From NCBI GenBank assembly GCA_902494195.1, contig CABUSH010000011.1, forward strand, positions 11,626-75,625: 64,000 nucleotides of DNA. Direction: 5' to 3'. The notes under the pieces were generated by a model. That model saw only the letters and a program-made list of their open reading frames with translations. It was not told where the DNA came from and did not search any database. The DNA is from an uncultured Collinsella sp. Its GTDB lineage: Bacteria > Actinomycetota > Coriobacteriia > Coriobacteriales > Coriobacteriaceae. The position numbers were made by a program, and so were the translations under genes. Shown here piece after piece: positions 8,120-15,685 of this stretch (positions are counted from its first letter, which is position 1; the number at the start of each line of letters is the position of its first letter).

Positions 8120-8341
8120 CTACCCGCGGTTTTGTTCAATAGCAAGCATCTCATCCTGAATATCTTCAAACCCAAGATGGGTGTAGACGTTGTAAGTGGT
8201 GCTGATATCTGAGTGCCCCATAATGTATCTGAGCTTTGCTGGACTCATGCCAGCTCGTGCCATTCGGCTACAGCGACCGTCTGGGCGCTGGCCTTCTCCG
8301 CGATGGAGAACTCGCCCCTTGTTATCTTTCCTATTCGACAT
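8120..8341 (-). pseudogene. Tyrosine recombinase (integrase) C-terminal remnant
   Basis: The last about 50 residues (AGMSPAKLRYIMGHSDISTT then YNVYTHLGFEDIQDEM) match the end of phage/ICE tyrosine integrases, including the GHxDxxTT motif and the catalytic Tyr region YTH. The catalytic domain upstream, with the first Arg, is absent, and residues before about 25 look unrelated. It lies 282 bp from the left attachment-like repeat, where an int gene would be expected. An inverted repeat with GTAGTAAAAA arms (about 8072-8108) follows it and may be its terminator. No other gene is visible between 7838 and 8120. Confidence 0.75.
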
Positions 8342-8806
8342 GGCTTGAATCTCGTTTCAGAGGCTCAAGCACGACAACATGATTGTAGCCATGGGGCTGT
8401 CTATGCCATGGTAAAAGGGTTCGTTTATTGGGTTAAATCAAAGGAAATGGGGCCTATTTGCCCCGTTGGGGCTGGGGCTGGAGTAAGTGCTCATCGGTGC
8501 AATTCCAAGCCTTAATTTCGCTCTCAGCGTGCATTTTTGCTATAGGCTGAGCGGACATCAATTGAAATCGCAATTTGATTGATTTGGATGCTGGCGTTCC
8601 AGAATCGGGGCGTTAGATAATTGTTGTGCAACATTTCCGATACCAGAGTGGATAAAGCGTGAGCGCCCTCCGCTGGCCTATCTTTTGCTATTTGAGGTAT
8701 TGGCTCTCTTTAACATCGAAATCAGAGCACATGAGAGATCGAGCATTCGATCCCGTAAGGTGTGGGAATGCCAATTACCAAGGTTGTCGGATTAAGGAAG
8801 AATGCC
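8342..8806. other. Gap without recognisable gene
   Basis: 465 bp of AT-richer island DNA. Short ORFs here lack ribosome sites and known motifs. Probably residue of the truncated integrase region and the upstream region of the next gene. Confidence 0.5.
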
Positions 8807-9805
8807 ATGATTAAGAATCTCACTCAGGAAAGCGATATCGGCAAGGCGCTTTGCATCGTTGGCATCATTGCCATCGCCGTTGGAGCTATCGAATTCTTTT
8901 TGGGCGTAGGTGCCATGGCGGATGCATCAGAGTACTTTGATGAGGTGAGTAAGCTCTCTGCAAATATCCAGCTAATAGGTGCGGCTGGCTCTGCTATCGG
9001 CGGGCTTTTCATGCTCGGGTTCAGTGAAGTGGTCAGGTGCCTCAACGAGATTTCCTCAGCCTCTTTCAAGCATAGGAATGTCCAGAATGACCAGCCCAAT
9101 CTTCCGAAACTCTCTTCCGAAACTCTAGAGGGGGCGTCCATGGGCGGATTTAAAGTTGTGTATCGAATTGACCCGACAGACGATACTTCCGAAATAACAT
9201 GGGAGGAAGGGTGCCCTCTTCTGCTCGATGCGCTCCAGATTGCAAGAAACACCGACACAGGCAAGGCCTATGTTCAGACGAGGTTTTTGAATATATCGGG
9301 TGAGAAAATAAACTCGTTCAAGGCCACGATTACGGTTGTTTATGGTGACGGGTCGGAAGAGAACCTATGCCTGAATCCTTTGGATGCCGACATATTTTCA
9401 GGAATGACGTATTCCGCTAAGCCCGTTGTTCTTTCAGCGGGAGATGCGATTGCAGCGAGGGTCAAAGTTGAAATTGTGTGTCAGGATTCAGGGCGGTGGG
9501 TCTCGCATTTGCCGCTTTCGAAGGTGCGTAAGCCGCGCACGTTGTCGTTGTCCTCAACGACTCTTGAGGAGCGGGTACGCGAGCTTCGAGAATTAGGGTG
9601 CAAAGATTCGCGTAAGGCATCTCTATATTCCATTGAGAGAAATGATGGTTGGACGCTTTGCCCCTGTGGCCAAGTTAACGTTGAGACTAAACGCTGCGTT
9701 TCGTGCGGGCTAGACCTTTCGGCCTATTCACCAGAACTTGAGGACTTAAAAACGCTCTCGCAAAAGGGGGCGGATCGAAAAGAAAGGGAAGAGGCCGAAA
9801 GATAA
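8807..9805 (+). CDS. Membrane protein with C-terminal zinc ribbon, interrupted by in-frame stop
   Basis: 332 residues from the ATG at 8807 (AAGGAAG ribosome site; an in-frame ATG at 8762 lacks one). Two N-terminal hydrophobic segments (about residues 9-31 and 47-66), a middle domain of mixed strands, and a zinc-ribbon-like CPCGQVNVETKRCVSCGLD near residues 285-303. The C-terminus is a charged helix (ADRKEREEAER) ending in TAA at 9803-9805. The same frame continues open for a further 65 codons to 10001-10003 with a strong membrane segment, so the gene looks like a longer protein cut by a nonsense codon. Function unknown. It is the only plus-strand gene of the island. Confidence 0.65.
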   Translation: MIKNLTQESDIGKALCIVGIIAIAVGAIEFFLGVGAMADASEYFDEVSKLSANIQLIGAAGSAIGGLFMLGFSEVVRCLNEISSASFKHRNVQNDQPNLPKLSSETLEGASMGGFKVVYRIDPTDDTSEITWEEGCPLLLDALQIARNTDTGKAYVQTRFLNISGEKINSFKATITVVYGDGSEENLCLNPLDADIFSGMTYSAKPVVLSAGDAIAARVKVEIVCQDSGRWVSHLPLSKVRKPRTLSLSSTTLEERVRELRELGCKDSRKASLYSIERNDGWTLCPCGQVNVETKRCVSCGLDLSAYSPELEDLKTLSQKGADRKEREEAER

Positions 9806-10003
9806 AAAAGAGATGAGAAACAGGCCGAAACCAAGAAAAAGGCAATCAGGTTCTTCGTGCCAATGCTGCTCATCGGACTCATCCTCTTAATGGTTTGGTA
9901 TTCGGCTGTGTTTCTTCCTCGGGATAATGCGGAAAAGGGGCTATCGGCATTTGAAGAAAAACATATCCAAATTTTCCCCTTTAGCTTTATTAATGAGAGT
10001 TAA
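9806..10003 (+). pseudogene. In-frame continuation after the TAA, with a membrane segment
   Basis: Directly after the stop, the frame reads a Lys/Glu-rich stretch (KRDEKQAETKKKAIR), then FFVPMLLIGLILLMVWYSAV, a clear membrane helix, and ends at TAA 10001-10003. The charged region before and after the stop reads as one continuous coiled-coil linker. Either the codon is a recent nonsense mutation (or sequencing error) or the product is truncated by design. Confidence 0.55.
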
Positions 10004-10084
10004 GGTTCCGCCCTTCGGGCTGTGCGGCTTCGCCTTGCCCTACCGCGCCCGCAACGAAACCTACGGTTTCATTGCTACGCTTGG

Positions 10085-10175
10085 TGCTGCATGCAATTAT
10101 GTTAAAGAGACTAGGCTTCAGCCTGCGCCTTGCTTCGGCTTTCGTCTAGTCTCTTTAACATAATTGCATGCAGCA
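10085..10175. repeat. Perfect 30-bp inverted repeat
   Basis: 10085-10114 and 10146-10175 are exact reverse complements around a 31-nt loop that itself contains small GC hairpins. The preceding 80 bp (10004-10084) is also a string of short hairpins (GCCCTTCGGGC; GAAACCTACGGTTTC). Far longer than a normal terminator; it lies between converging genes. Confidence 0.7.
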
Positions 10176-10281
10176 GATTGATTATTTCGGTTTTGCTTCA
10201 ATGGGACATGTGGGAAGTGCTGGGGTGTGGAGTGGTGCGGGAAGCCTGCTGGACGTCTTAATCAAGACCAAAGGGCTTTTC

Positions 10282-10725
10282 CTATTGCTGTTTGCTCAAG
10301 AGCATTTCTTCAAGGCGATTAGCTTCTCTTGCTTTTCTGTTGGCTAATGCTTGCATGCCCTCCAATGTGTTGATGTCTGAAATCTCATATGAGGAAATCG
10401 ATTCGACCTGATTCTTATCAAGAAAGCCGTTTCCATCGCTTAAGTAGATACTGAAGCAAGCCGTACCGTTTTCAGGGATATCGCTGCCAAATCCAGTGGT
10501 TTTAGCTATGGTTTTCCCGTTTTTATCTTTAATCGTTACGGATGCCATAACGGCAGAAGAACTTGCGCCGTTTTTGGATTTAATGGTTCCCTCGGCTATA
10601 TAGATACCGCTGGATTCTTTGACTTCGAAACCTGAAATAGCAAAACTGTCATCTTCATACCATGTCTTGTTGGATGAGCATGCAATGCAACCAAAGGCTA
10701 GAACCAACAATAGAGCAGCGGCCAT
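10282..10725 (-). CDS. Putative lipoprotein (FxLYD-like)
   Basis: About 147 residues. Starts with a hydrophobic signal segment MAAALLLVLAFGCIACSSN carrying a lipobox-like Cys, then one beta-rich domain (FAISGFEVKESSGIYIAEGT, then KDKNGKTIAKTTGF and NGTACFSIYLSDG) resembling FxLYD/DUF4352 extracytoplasmic domains, ending in a charged helix. The frame stays open upstream to 10959, but an ATG at 10905 lies inside the terminator-like hairpin of the previous gene. I take ATG 10725, although no good ribosome site precedes it. Function unknown. Confidence 0.55.
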   Translation of the reverse strand: MAAALLLVLAFGCIACSSNKTWYEDDSFAISGFEVKESSGIYIAEGTIKSKNGASSSAVMASVTIKDKNGKTIAKTTGFGSDIPENGTACFSIYLSDGNGFLDKNQVESISSYEISDINTLEGMQALANRKAREANRLEEMLLSKQQ

Positions 10726-10865
10726 TGCGATTTTTATATTGTGTTTTGTTCTAACTTTGTTTCTGTCAACTTTTAAGTCCGCAAAGTTTTGTTCATAAGG
10801 TGTTCCTATCTGTGGGAATCGGCCATCAAGCGCTGGTATAGACGGGATATATACGTTTTGAACAG

Positions 10866-10905
10866 TAAGGTAAAATGATGAACGGCTCTGATTTGAACCG
10901 TTCAT
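10866..10905 (-). terminator. Hairpin after the upstream SHOCT gene
   Basis: Minus-strand stem ATGAACGG (10905-10898) with CCGTTCAT (10885-10878), 12-nt loop, followed by a short T-rich stretch. It starts 14 nt after the stop of the SHOCT gene. Confidence 0.5.
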
Positions 10906-10918
10906 CTGGCCTGCTTGT

Positions 10919-11365
10919 TTAATACTCGCCCTCTTTGTGGAGGTGTCCGTTCTCGTCATATGAGTACTTTCGTAACTCGTCTTTCAGAGCGTCATCTTTC
11001 TCTCTTTCAGATGAGTACGATTGCGAAGAAGACGAGTAGCTGGTACTTGAACTATGGTTATCTGAGCAGCTTGAAAAACAGAAGAACACAAACCAGATGA
11101 TAATCGCCCACCCGAGTGCGACAAGGAGCCAGCTTGCTCCATTTTTGTTATTTTGAGTAACGGTATCGCTTGTTATCGGCGGTGCTGCCATTTTAGATTT
11201 CTGCTGCGTAAGTGAATCGGAGGTTGAAGAGGGGACGGCGGGATTTGTCAAATCTTTTTCATTGAAGGCGACGCTAAGCAGCTCGGTCTTCTTCGCGTCG
11301 AACTCCTCTTGTGTGATGGCTCCCATATCAAGGAGCTCCTTAAGCTCTTTAAGCTCTTCGTACAC
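10919..11365 (-). CDS. SHOCT-domain membrane protein
   Basis: 148 residues from a GTG at 11365 with TAGGA upstream. The N-terminus LKELKELLDMGAITQEEFDA with following KKTELL is a textbook SHOCT motif, here at the N-terminus rather than the usual C-terminus. After a Ser/Thr/Pro linker comes one membrane helix (SWLLVALGWAIIIWFVFFCF), then a Ser-rich tail rich in SSS and YSS. Predicted single-span membrane protein with a SHOCT oligomerisation or adaptor module. Transcribed with the neighbouring SHOCT gene. No precise function is known. Confidence 0.75.
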   Translation of the reverse strand: MYEELKELKELLDMGAITQEEFDAKKTELLSVAFNEKDLTNPAVPSSTSDSLTQQKSKMAAPPITSDTVTQNNKNGASWLLVALGWAIIIWFVFFCFSSCSDNHSSSTSYSSSSQSYSSEREKDDALKDELRKYSYDENGHLHKEGEY

Positions 11366-11402
11366 GGTGAATTCCTATCTTTAGGTTGAGAATGAGTGCC
11401 CT

Positions 11403-11945
11403 TTATTTCCATGCCATATGGATAAGTAGAAACACAACGATAAATGATCCAAGAAATCCTGGTGCAATGAAGGCGCTAGTCCTATAGCTTTGGCCCAGAA
11501 GGAGCACCATAAGAAGGGCAATTGCGAATGCAATGATTATTGAAACCAGAATCTTGATGGTAGGTTTGACAGCAGTCTTTTTTTGGCTGGGAGTAGAAGG
11601 GCTGATTCCAAGTAGCTCTTCCTTTTTCTGGTTAAATTCGTCTTGAGTGATGACGCCGTTTTCAAGGAGCTTTTTAAAGGCGATGATTTCGTCAAATTGT
11701 TTATCGCTGGTATTTTTCTTTTCAGCTGGGCTGTCGGTTGCGGTGGTCTTCTCATCGGAGTTTTGGCTTGCTTTGAGAGCTTGCTGGGGCTGAGCCTCAG
11801 CCGCAGGAGTCGGTAGGCCGTCTGGGAAGAGGAGTGCGTTTTTCTGCTGCTCATATTCATCCTGAGACAGGATACCTTGATCCAGCAAAAACTTAAGTTC
11901 CTTTATATGGTTCGTCGTTTCTGAGAAGGTGCGCGAATCGCTCAT
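11403..11945 (-). CDS. Double-SHOCT membrane protein
   Basis: 180 residues. Two SHOCT motifs are visible: HIKELKFLLDQGILSQDEYE (about residues 13-32) and IAFKKLLENGVITQDEFNQK (about 88-107), separated by a Gln/Ala/Ser linker. Two membrane helices follow (about 132-150 and 157-178). ATG 11945 has GGAG at good distance. Same orientation as the flanking SHOCT and lipoprotein genes, 37 bp before the next. Two SHOCT units in one protein next to a third in the neighbour suggest these proteins bind each other. Function unknown. Confidence 0.75.
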   Translation of the reverse strand: MSDSRTFSETTNHIKELKFLLDQGILSQDEYEQQKNALLFPDGLPTPAAEAQPQQALKASQNSDEKTTATDSPAEKKNTSDKQFDEIIAFKKLLENGVITQDEFNQKKEELLGISPSTPSQKKTAVKPTIKILVSIIIAFAIALLMVLLLGQSYRTSAFIAPGFLGSFIVVFLLIHMAWK

Positions 11946-12166
11946 CTATTGGCTCCTTTTCTCAATATCAGCTTAAAGCTTAAGCGAGAGGTGCTTCATC
12001 CTTGTGGTGCATATGCGTATATCACAATGGGGGTGTGGGGTCTTTGGCTGGGATTTCTAGGCAGTAGCACAATCATCTGAGTTATCGATTTGCCGTAGAG
12101 ACAAGAACAGCAAATCGAAAGGACGGAGTCGTTGATTGCAGCCAATATGCTGAAATTAACCCAGCG

Positions 12167-13075
12167 CTAACTTCCAGACGTATACAGAACGTAATGGTCT
12201 TCGCCATCGTAGTTTTGGAGAGCGAGGACGATTGCGTTATCTTTTGCCCTTGCAAAGAAATAAGCGGGACGTTCGTTTAATTCTTTGTTGGGATCGACGT
12301 TGACAACTTGGTCGAATTGTCCCGTGAACTGAACTTCGGTGTTTACCAAGGCGGTTTGTATCTTTCCATCCTCGTCCTGCACTTTGATTGCTTTGGTGGG
12401 GATTTGGTTTAGCTGGTAAGTGTACTCACGGGAAGTTTGGTTAATGAAGAAATAGACGTATATGGGGAGGTCGGTCGCCTTCTTCTCGCTCATAACCCAG
12501 CTGGGATGAGTGGAAGACTGCAGCGTAATCGGCTTGAAAGACCATTCTGAAGGAAGGTCGGACTCTTCCAGCCTGAAGGGGTTATCTCCGCCGTACGTTT
12601 CCATGCTGTAGGACTTTCCCTTTTCGTCCTTAATATAGGTATCAAGTTCCTTGTCGGCTTTTTTCAATGCCTTGTAGACTTTGTAGTAACCATCAGTATC
12701 AGAAGCATCCAGTGCGGCCTGCGCGTCTGTTTTTGCAGCTTCGATTTCTTTGGTATCGAACTGCTGGGCAAAATATGAACTCAGAATTTCTTGAGAATGG
12801 CTGATTTCCTTGGTGATTTCGCTATAGAGAAGTTGGTCGTAACGTTTGTTTGCGCTCTTCAGTTCATCGTAGTTCTCAACTTCTTTTTTAAGCTCTTTAT
12901 CAAGGGAGTCATACTGCTTGTTTGCCGAGTCGATGGCATCCTTTGATTCGATTGATACGGTTCCGATAGAGTCAATGGACTTCATCGTTGCAGACACCGA
13001 AGGGTCAGTGCATCCAGTGACGCTTAAAGCTAGGATAAGCCCCGCAACCGCGGCGAGGGGAGCCGATCGTTTCAT
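12167..13075 (-). CDS. Putative lipoprotein with helical repeat region
   Basis: 302 residues from ATG 13075 (AGGAAGGA upstream); an in-frame start at 13099 is less likely because the signal peptide begins MKRSAPLAAVAGLILALSVT. Lipobox LSVTGC at about residues 17-22. Residues 35-150 are helical and charged (ANKQYDSLDKELKKEVENYD, SANKRYDQLL), resembling coiled surface domains found in Gram-positive lipoproteins. The C-terminal half is predicted beta-rich. Predicted outer-leaflet lipoprotein; function unknown. The 221 bp between it and the double-SHOCT gene hold nothing I recognise. Confidence 0.7.
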   Translation of the reverse strand: MKRSAPLAAVAGLILALSVTGCTDPSVSATMKSIDSIGTVSIESKDAIDSANKQYDSLDKELKKEVENYDELKSANKRYDQLLYSEITKEISHSQEILSSYFAQQFDTKEIEAAKTDAQAALDASDTDGYYKVYKALKKADKELDTYIKDEKGKSYSMETYGGDNPFRLEESDLPSEWSFKPITLQSSTHPSWVMSEKKATDLPIYVYFFINQTSREYTYQLNQIPTKAIKVQDEDGKIQTALVNTEVQFTGQFDQVVNVDPNKELNERPAYFFARAKDNAIVLALQNYDGEDHYVLYTSGS

Positions 13076-13114
13076 GGCGTGCGTTCCTTCCTCCGACACT
13101 TGGTAAACGCTGTG

Positions 13115-13176
13115 TTTGAATGGCTGATGCGCCTGATAATCAGCGCTTACCTAGCCGAGCGATAGATATTGCCGTG
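13115..13176. repeat. Diverged copy of the right attachment region
   Basis: About 50 of 62 positions match 14492-14553 in direct orientation, including an identical CGCCTGATAATCAGCG, which contains the palindrome CTGAT-A-ATCAG. It divides the island into a main block and a 1.4-kb terminal block, as if two integrations had occurred in tandem. Confidence 0.6.
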
Positions 13177-13674
13177 TCATTCGAGACTGCTCCAAGTCTT
13201 TCCATTATCGGTTGAATAGGAATCGAGCTTTCCGTCTCCATCACTATCCACGGCTTTGTTGCCCTTGCTGTCAGCAATTGCTCCAGTTCCATCGGTATTT
13301 TTATGAATGGCGTACTCCCCATCGGTGTCGATGTAGTCTGTGCCACCGTCTTCCGAGTCTGACTTTAGATACGTTTTGCCATCATCTGTATCAACCCAAT
13401 CATCCTCATCTAGTAATGCGCTAGAGGATGAGCTCGATGAGGAGCTGGAGTAAGAAGAATAATCATCATCGTCCTCAGCGTCTTCATCATTTTCATCATA
13501 GGCGGCAGAAGAAGAGGAGCTTGACGAATCATTGAAAGAATTCAATATGCAAGCACAGCTGGTGATGTATAGGGCGCAAAGAAGGCAGACGGCAAGCATA
13601 GGCAGCAATACCTTTTTAAAGCGCGTCGCAAACTTCGCGCTTTCACTTTCGGTGCCAGTGTTTTCGTCCGTCAT
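13177..13674 (-). CDS. Single-span membrane protein with acidic/serine tract and EF-hand-like loop
   Basis: 165 residues from ATG 13674 (AAGGG nine nt upstream; ATG 13683 is too close to it). One N-terminal membrane helix (VLLPMLAVCLLCALYITSCA), then alternating Ser and Asp/Glu low-complexity runs, then a C-terminal region with DSDGDGKLDSYSTDNG, resembling a calcium-binding dockerin/thrombospondin-3-type loop. Probably anchored outside the membrane. Function unknown. Its stop lies at the edge of the diverged attachment repeat. Confidence 0.65.
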   Translation of the reverse strand: MTDENTGTESESAKFATRFKKVLLPMLAVCLLCALYITSCACILNSFNDSSSSSSSAAYDENDEDAEDDDDYSSYSSSSSSSSSSALLDEDDWVDTDDGKTYLKSDSEDGGTDYIDTDGEYAIHKNTDGTGAIADSKGNKAVDSDGDGKLDSYSTDNGKTWSSLE

Positions 13675-13686
13675 GGGTGTCATCCC

Positions 13687-13899
13687 TTACGCATCGTAGT
13701 CTTCGCGGAATCCGCAGTTCTGGCAGTAATACGTCTTTTTCTTCTTGCCAAGTGCTCCGCCCACGAGGCCAATGGGGCCTAAAAGCAGACCTCCAGCGGC
13801 GGCTTTTCCCACACTGAAGCCTTTATTAGATTCTCCTGTGCATTTCCAACCTGTGCGTTCTCCGCAAGATGGGCATTGTGCTGGTGCTTTGTTTGCCAT
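13687..13899 (-). CDS. Small zinc-ribbon protein with glycine-rich hydrophobic centre
   Basis: 70 residues. Two Cys pairs, CPSCGERTGWKC near the N-terminus and YYCQNCGF near the C-terminus, flank GFSVGKAAAGGLLLGPIGLV plus a Lys tract. This arrangement (ribbon halves around a Gly/Ala/Leu membrane-like hairpin) recurs in small proteins of mobile regions of Gram-positive bacteria. ATG 13899 is nine nt from AAAGG; the ATG at 13908 abuts it. It lies 12 bp before the next gene, hence one operon. Function unknown. Confidence 0.7.
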   Translation of the reverse strand: MANKAPAQCPSCGERTGWKCTGESNKGFSVGKAAAGGLLLGPIGLVGGALGKKKKTYYCQNCGFREDYDA

Positions 13900-14491
13900 A
13901 AAAATCATCCTTTCTCTGGCGATCGGTGCATCAACGTCTTTATGACTTCAAGTATTTCTTTTCAAGACGTCTGTGAATTAAATGCTATCGGTGTGAACTG
14001 ACACCGATTTCGCAGCTTGGGGTTAACGGACGAGGGTCACGTTTTATTCATCGTGATAACGGAATTGTTGTGCAGCAAATTGAACTTTTTGAGAGATGAA
14101 AGCTATGTGTTTGTGCACGATGCGTTCTCCTTCCATTGGCGTGACGGAAACTGCGGAAGGAGACTCATCCGAAGAGCGGATGTGCAGCACGAAAAGGAGG
14201 AGTATCCACCCACAGTTGCTACACAGCTCCGAGCGCCTCGCAATAGCACGAACCAGCAAGGAGAAAGGGCAAATACCCCTCCTTGTCGCTGGTTGAGTGT
14301 CTTCAGTTGTGAAGCGCGAGCATTAAAAAATGCTAGAGCTGTGTAGCAGGTACAACTCTAGCATGCTGATAAGTTATTTAATCTACTGACCTGTTGAACG
14401 GTCGAAAAAGTAGGCTGTTGTGAAAAGCGGAACCATCTGACCTGTCGTGCCTGAGCCTCTATGAGTAGTAAAAAGGTAGTAGGTCAGATGA
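13900..14491. other. Gap of about 590 bp without recognisable gene
   Basis: An ORF on each strand (14017-14346 plus, 14044-14259 minus) lacks ribosome sites and family features. A hairpin with AACCAGC/GCTGGTT arms lies at about 14251-14295. The region resembles decayed mobile DNA. Confidence 0.5.
14325..14364 (-). terminator. Rho-independent terminator, leftward
   Basis: 13-nt arms with one mismatch (14364-14352 with 14342-14330; ATGCTAGAG core) followed on the minus strand by six T. It would stop transcripts coming from the RpiR regulator gene before they enter the island. Confidence 0.65.
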
Positions 14492-14578
14492 TTTGAATGG
14501 TTAATACGCCTGATAATCAGCGGTTACCACGTCGAGCGGCAGATGTTCCCATGACAGATAAACAGTACGCGTTGCATA
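14492..14578. other. Attachment-site-like region, right end of island
   Basis: 14531-14578 repeats the phosphatase gene start (45 of 48 nt), with a minus-strand remnant coding MQRVLFICHGNICRS. 14492-14530 carries the CTGATAATCAG palindrome also found at 13131-13141. It marks the right junction of the island and the original position of the phosphatase 5' end downstream of rpiR. Confidence 0.65.
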
Positions 14579-14637
14579 GAACGATACCTTTCATATAGAA
14601 GGCCGCTAAAGAGTCGAAGCCGGGCGCATGCCAAGTT

Positions 14638-15387
14638 TTATTTCTTGGCCAGTTTGAAGTAGCGCTCAAATATCAATTCGAAAACGTAATAGAACATCAA
14701 TCGACTGTCGAGGTCCATGCTGCCCAGGCGGATTTCTTTTTGCACGGTGTAGATAGGGTAGTCGGCTAGTTTCGAGAGAGAATTTCGAGAAAAGCCGGTG
14801 AGCGTGACGACCTTGCATCCGCGCGTTTTGGCTATCGATGTGGCGTCAATAGACACCTGCGTCTCGCCGCTTACGGAAACGCTGAAGACCAGGTCGTTTT
14901 TGCCGAGGAGTTCTGCGTAATGCCTCATGACATGGCGTTCACTGAGCGTGTCGGTATTCTTGCCCATTATTTTGAGCTTTTCAGCCATCTCGAGGCACGG
15001 GTATTTCGAAAAGCCCGAGCAGAAGAACACGATATGCGAGGCGTCCTGGATAAGACTCACAACCGAATCGATGACCCGGTCGTTAAGCAAATCTTTGGTC
15101 TGTACGAGCTGGGTATCAAGAGGGAGTGCCTCGATAGTGAATCGATTGCGGTCGAGCGAGGCAGAATACGATTGTTTGAGCTCCGTAAACCCCGAGAAGC
15201 CAAGCTTGTGGGCAAGCCTGACGATTGTATTGGGAGCGACGAAGAACCGTTCAGCAACGCTCTTAAGCGTGACATCGTCAATATCATCACGCAGCTCGAT
15301 GATGTAGCGCATGATCTCGCTTTCGAGATCGTTGAGCTTGCTCTCGCCAGCTCGCACATGATCATAAAAAGATTCTTGATCTTTCAT
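14638..15387 (-). CDS. RpiR-family regulator (HTH plus SIS)
   Basis: 249 residues. N-terminal HTH_6 domain (DVTLKSVAERFFVAPNTIVR, LAHKLGFSGFTELK, about residues 34-70) and a C-terminal SIS sugar-phosphate-binding domain (HIVFFCSGFSKY, then SVSVSGETQVSIDATSIA, about 115-240). I chose ATG 15387; the open frame upstream to 15579 has no family similarity. Divergent from the GH4/PTS genes, so it probably senses a phosphorylated glucoside and controls them. The 298-bp divergent region contains an inverted repeat at 15543-15573. A T-tailed hairpin at 14325-14364 probably ends the transcript. Confidence 0.9.
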   Translation of the reverse strand: MKDQESFYDHVRAGESKLNDLESEIMRYIIELRDDIDDVTLKSVAERFFVAPNTIVRLAHKLGFSGFTELKQSYSASLDRNRFTIEALPLDTQLVQTKDLLNDRVIDSVVSLIQDASHIVFFCSGFSKYPCLEMAEKLKIMGKNTDTLSERHVMRHYAELLGKNDLVFSVSVSGETQVSIDATSIAKTRGCKVVTLTGFSRNSLSKLADYPIYTVQKEIRLGSMDLDSRLMFYYVFELIFERYFKLAKK

Positions 15388-15542
15388 AAGATGTTTCAGC
15401 CCCTCGCACCTCGCCGTACATATGGTACCGCTTTGTGTAGCCAGGTGAGAAATCGGTAATCGGTCAAGATTGCCTATTGCCCATGAACTGGGCAAACGTG
15501 CGTGTCTTCCTACACATATCTGTGTCGTGAGCGAAATCATGT

Positions 15543-15573
15543 GTCCCCGTTTCGCATTGGCCCACACGGGGAC
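15543..15573 (+). promoter_or_regulatory. Inverted repeat in the rpiR/GH4 divergent region
   Basis: GTCCCCGT (15543-15550) and ACGGGGAC (15566-15573), perfect 8-bp arms with 15-nt spacer, about 113 bp before the GH4 start. A second short dyad ACACA/TGTGT lies at 15512-15525. Candidate operators for the RpiR protein; not proven. Confidence 0.4.
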
Positions 15574-15685
15574 TCTCAAATGACCTTATGTCGCAAAATA
15601 TCAATCGAAACGAAGCAAGCCGAGGACAACCGCGGAGCCCAAGGTCTTCGAGAACACCGATCAGCCAACCCTGGAGGGACGGAAC

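Noticed and set aside
8213..8515. Plus-strand 100-codon ORF over the integrase remnant
   Set aside because: Overlaps the integrase fragment in antisense; no ribosome site or family features.
14017..14346. Possible 109-residue gene in the island's right part
   Set aside because: No ribosome site, no motif, composition unlike the neighbours, and it crosses two hairpins.
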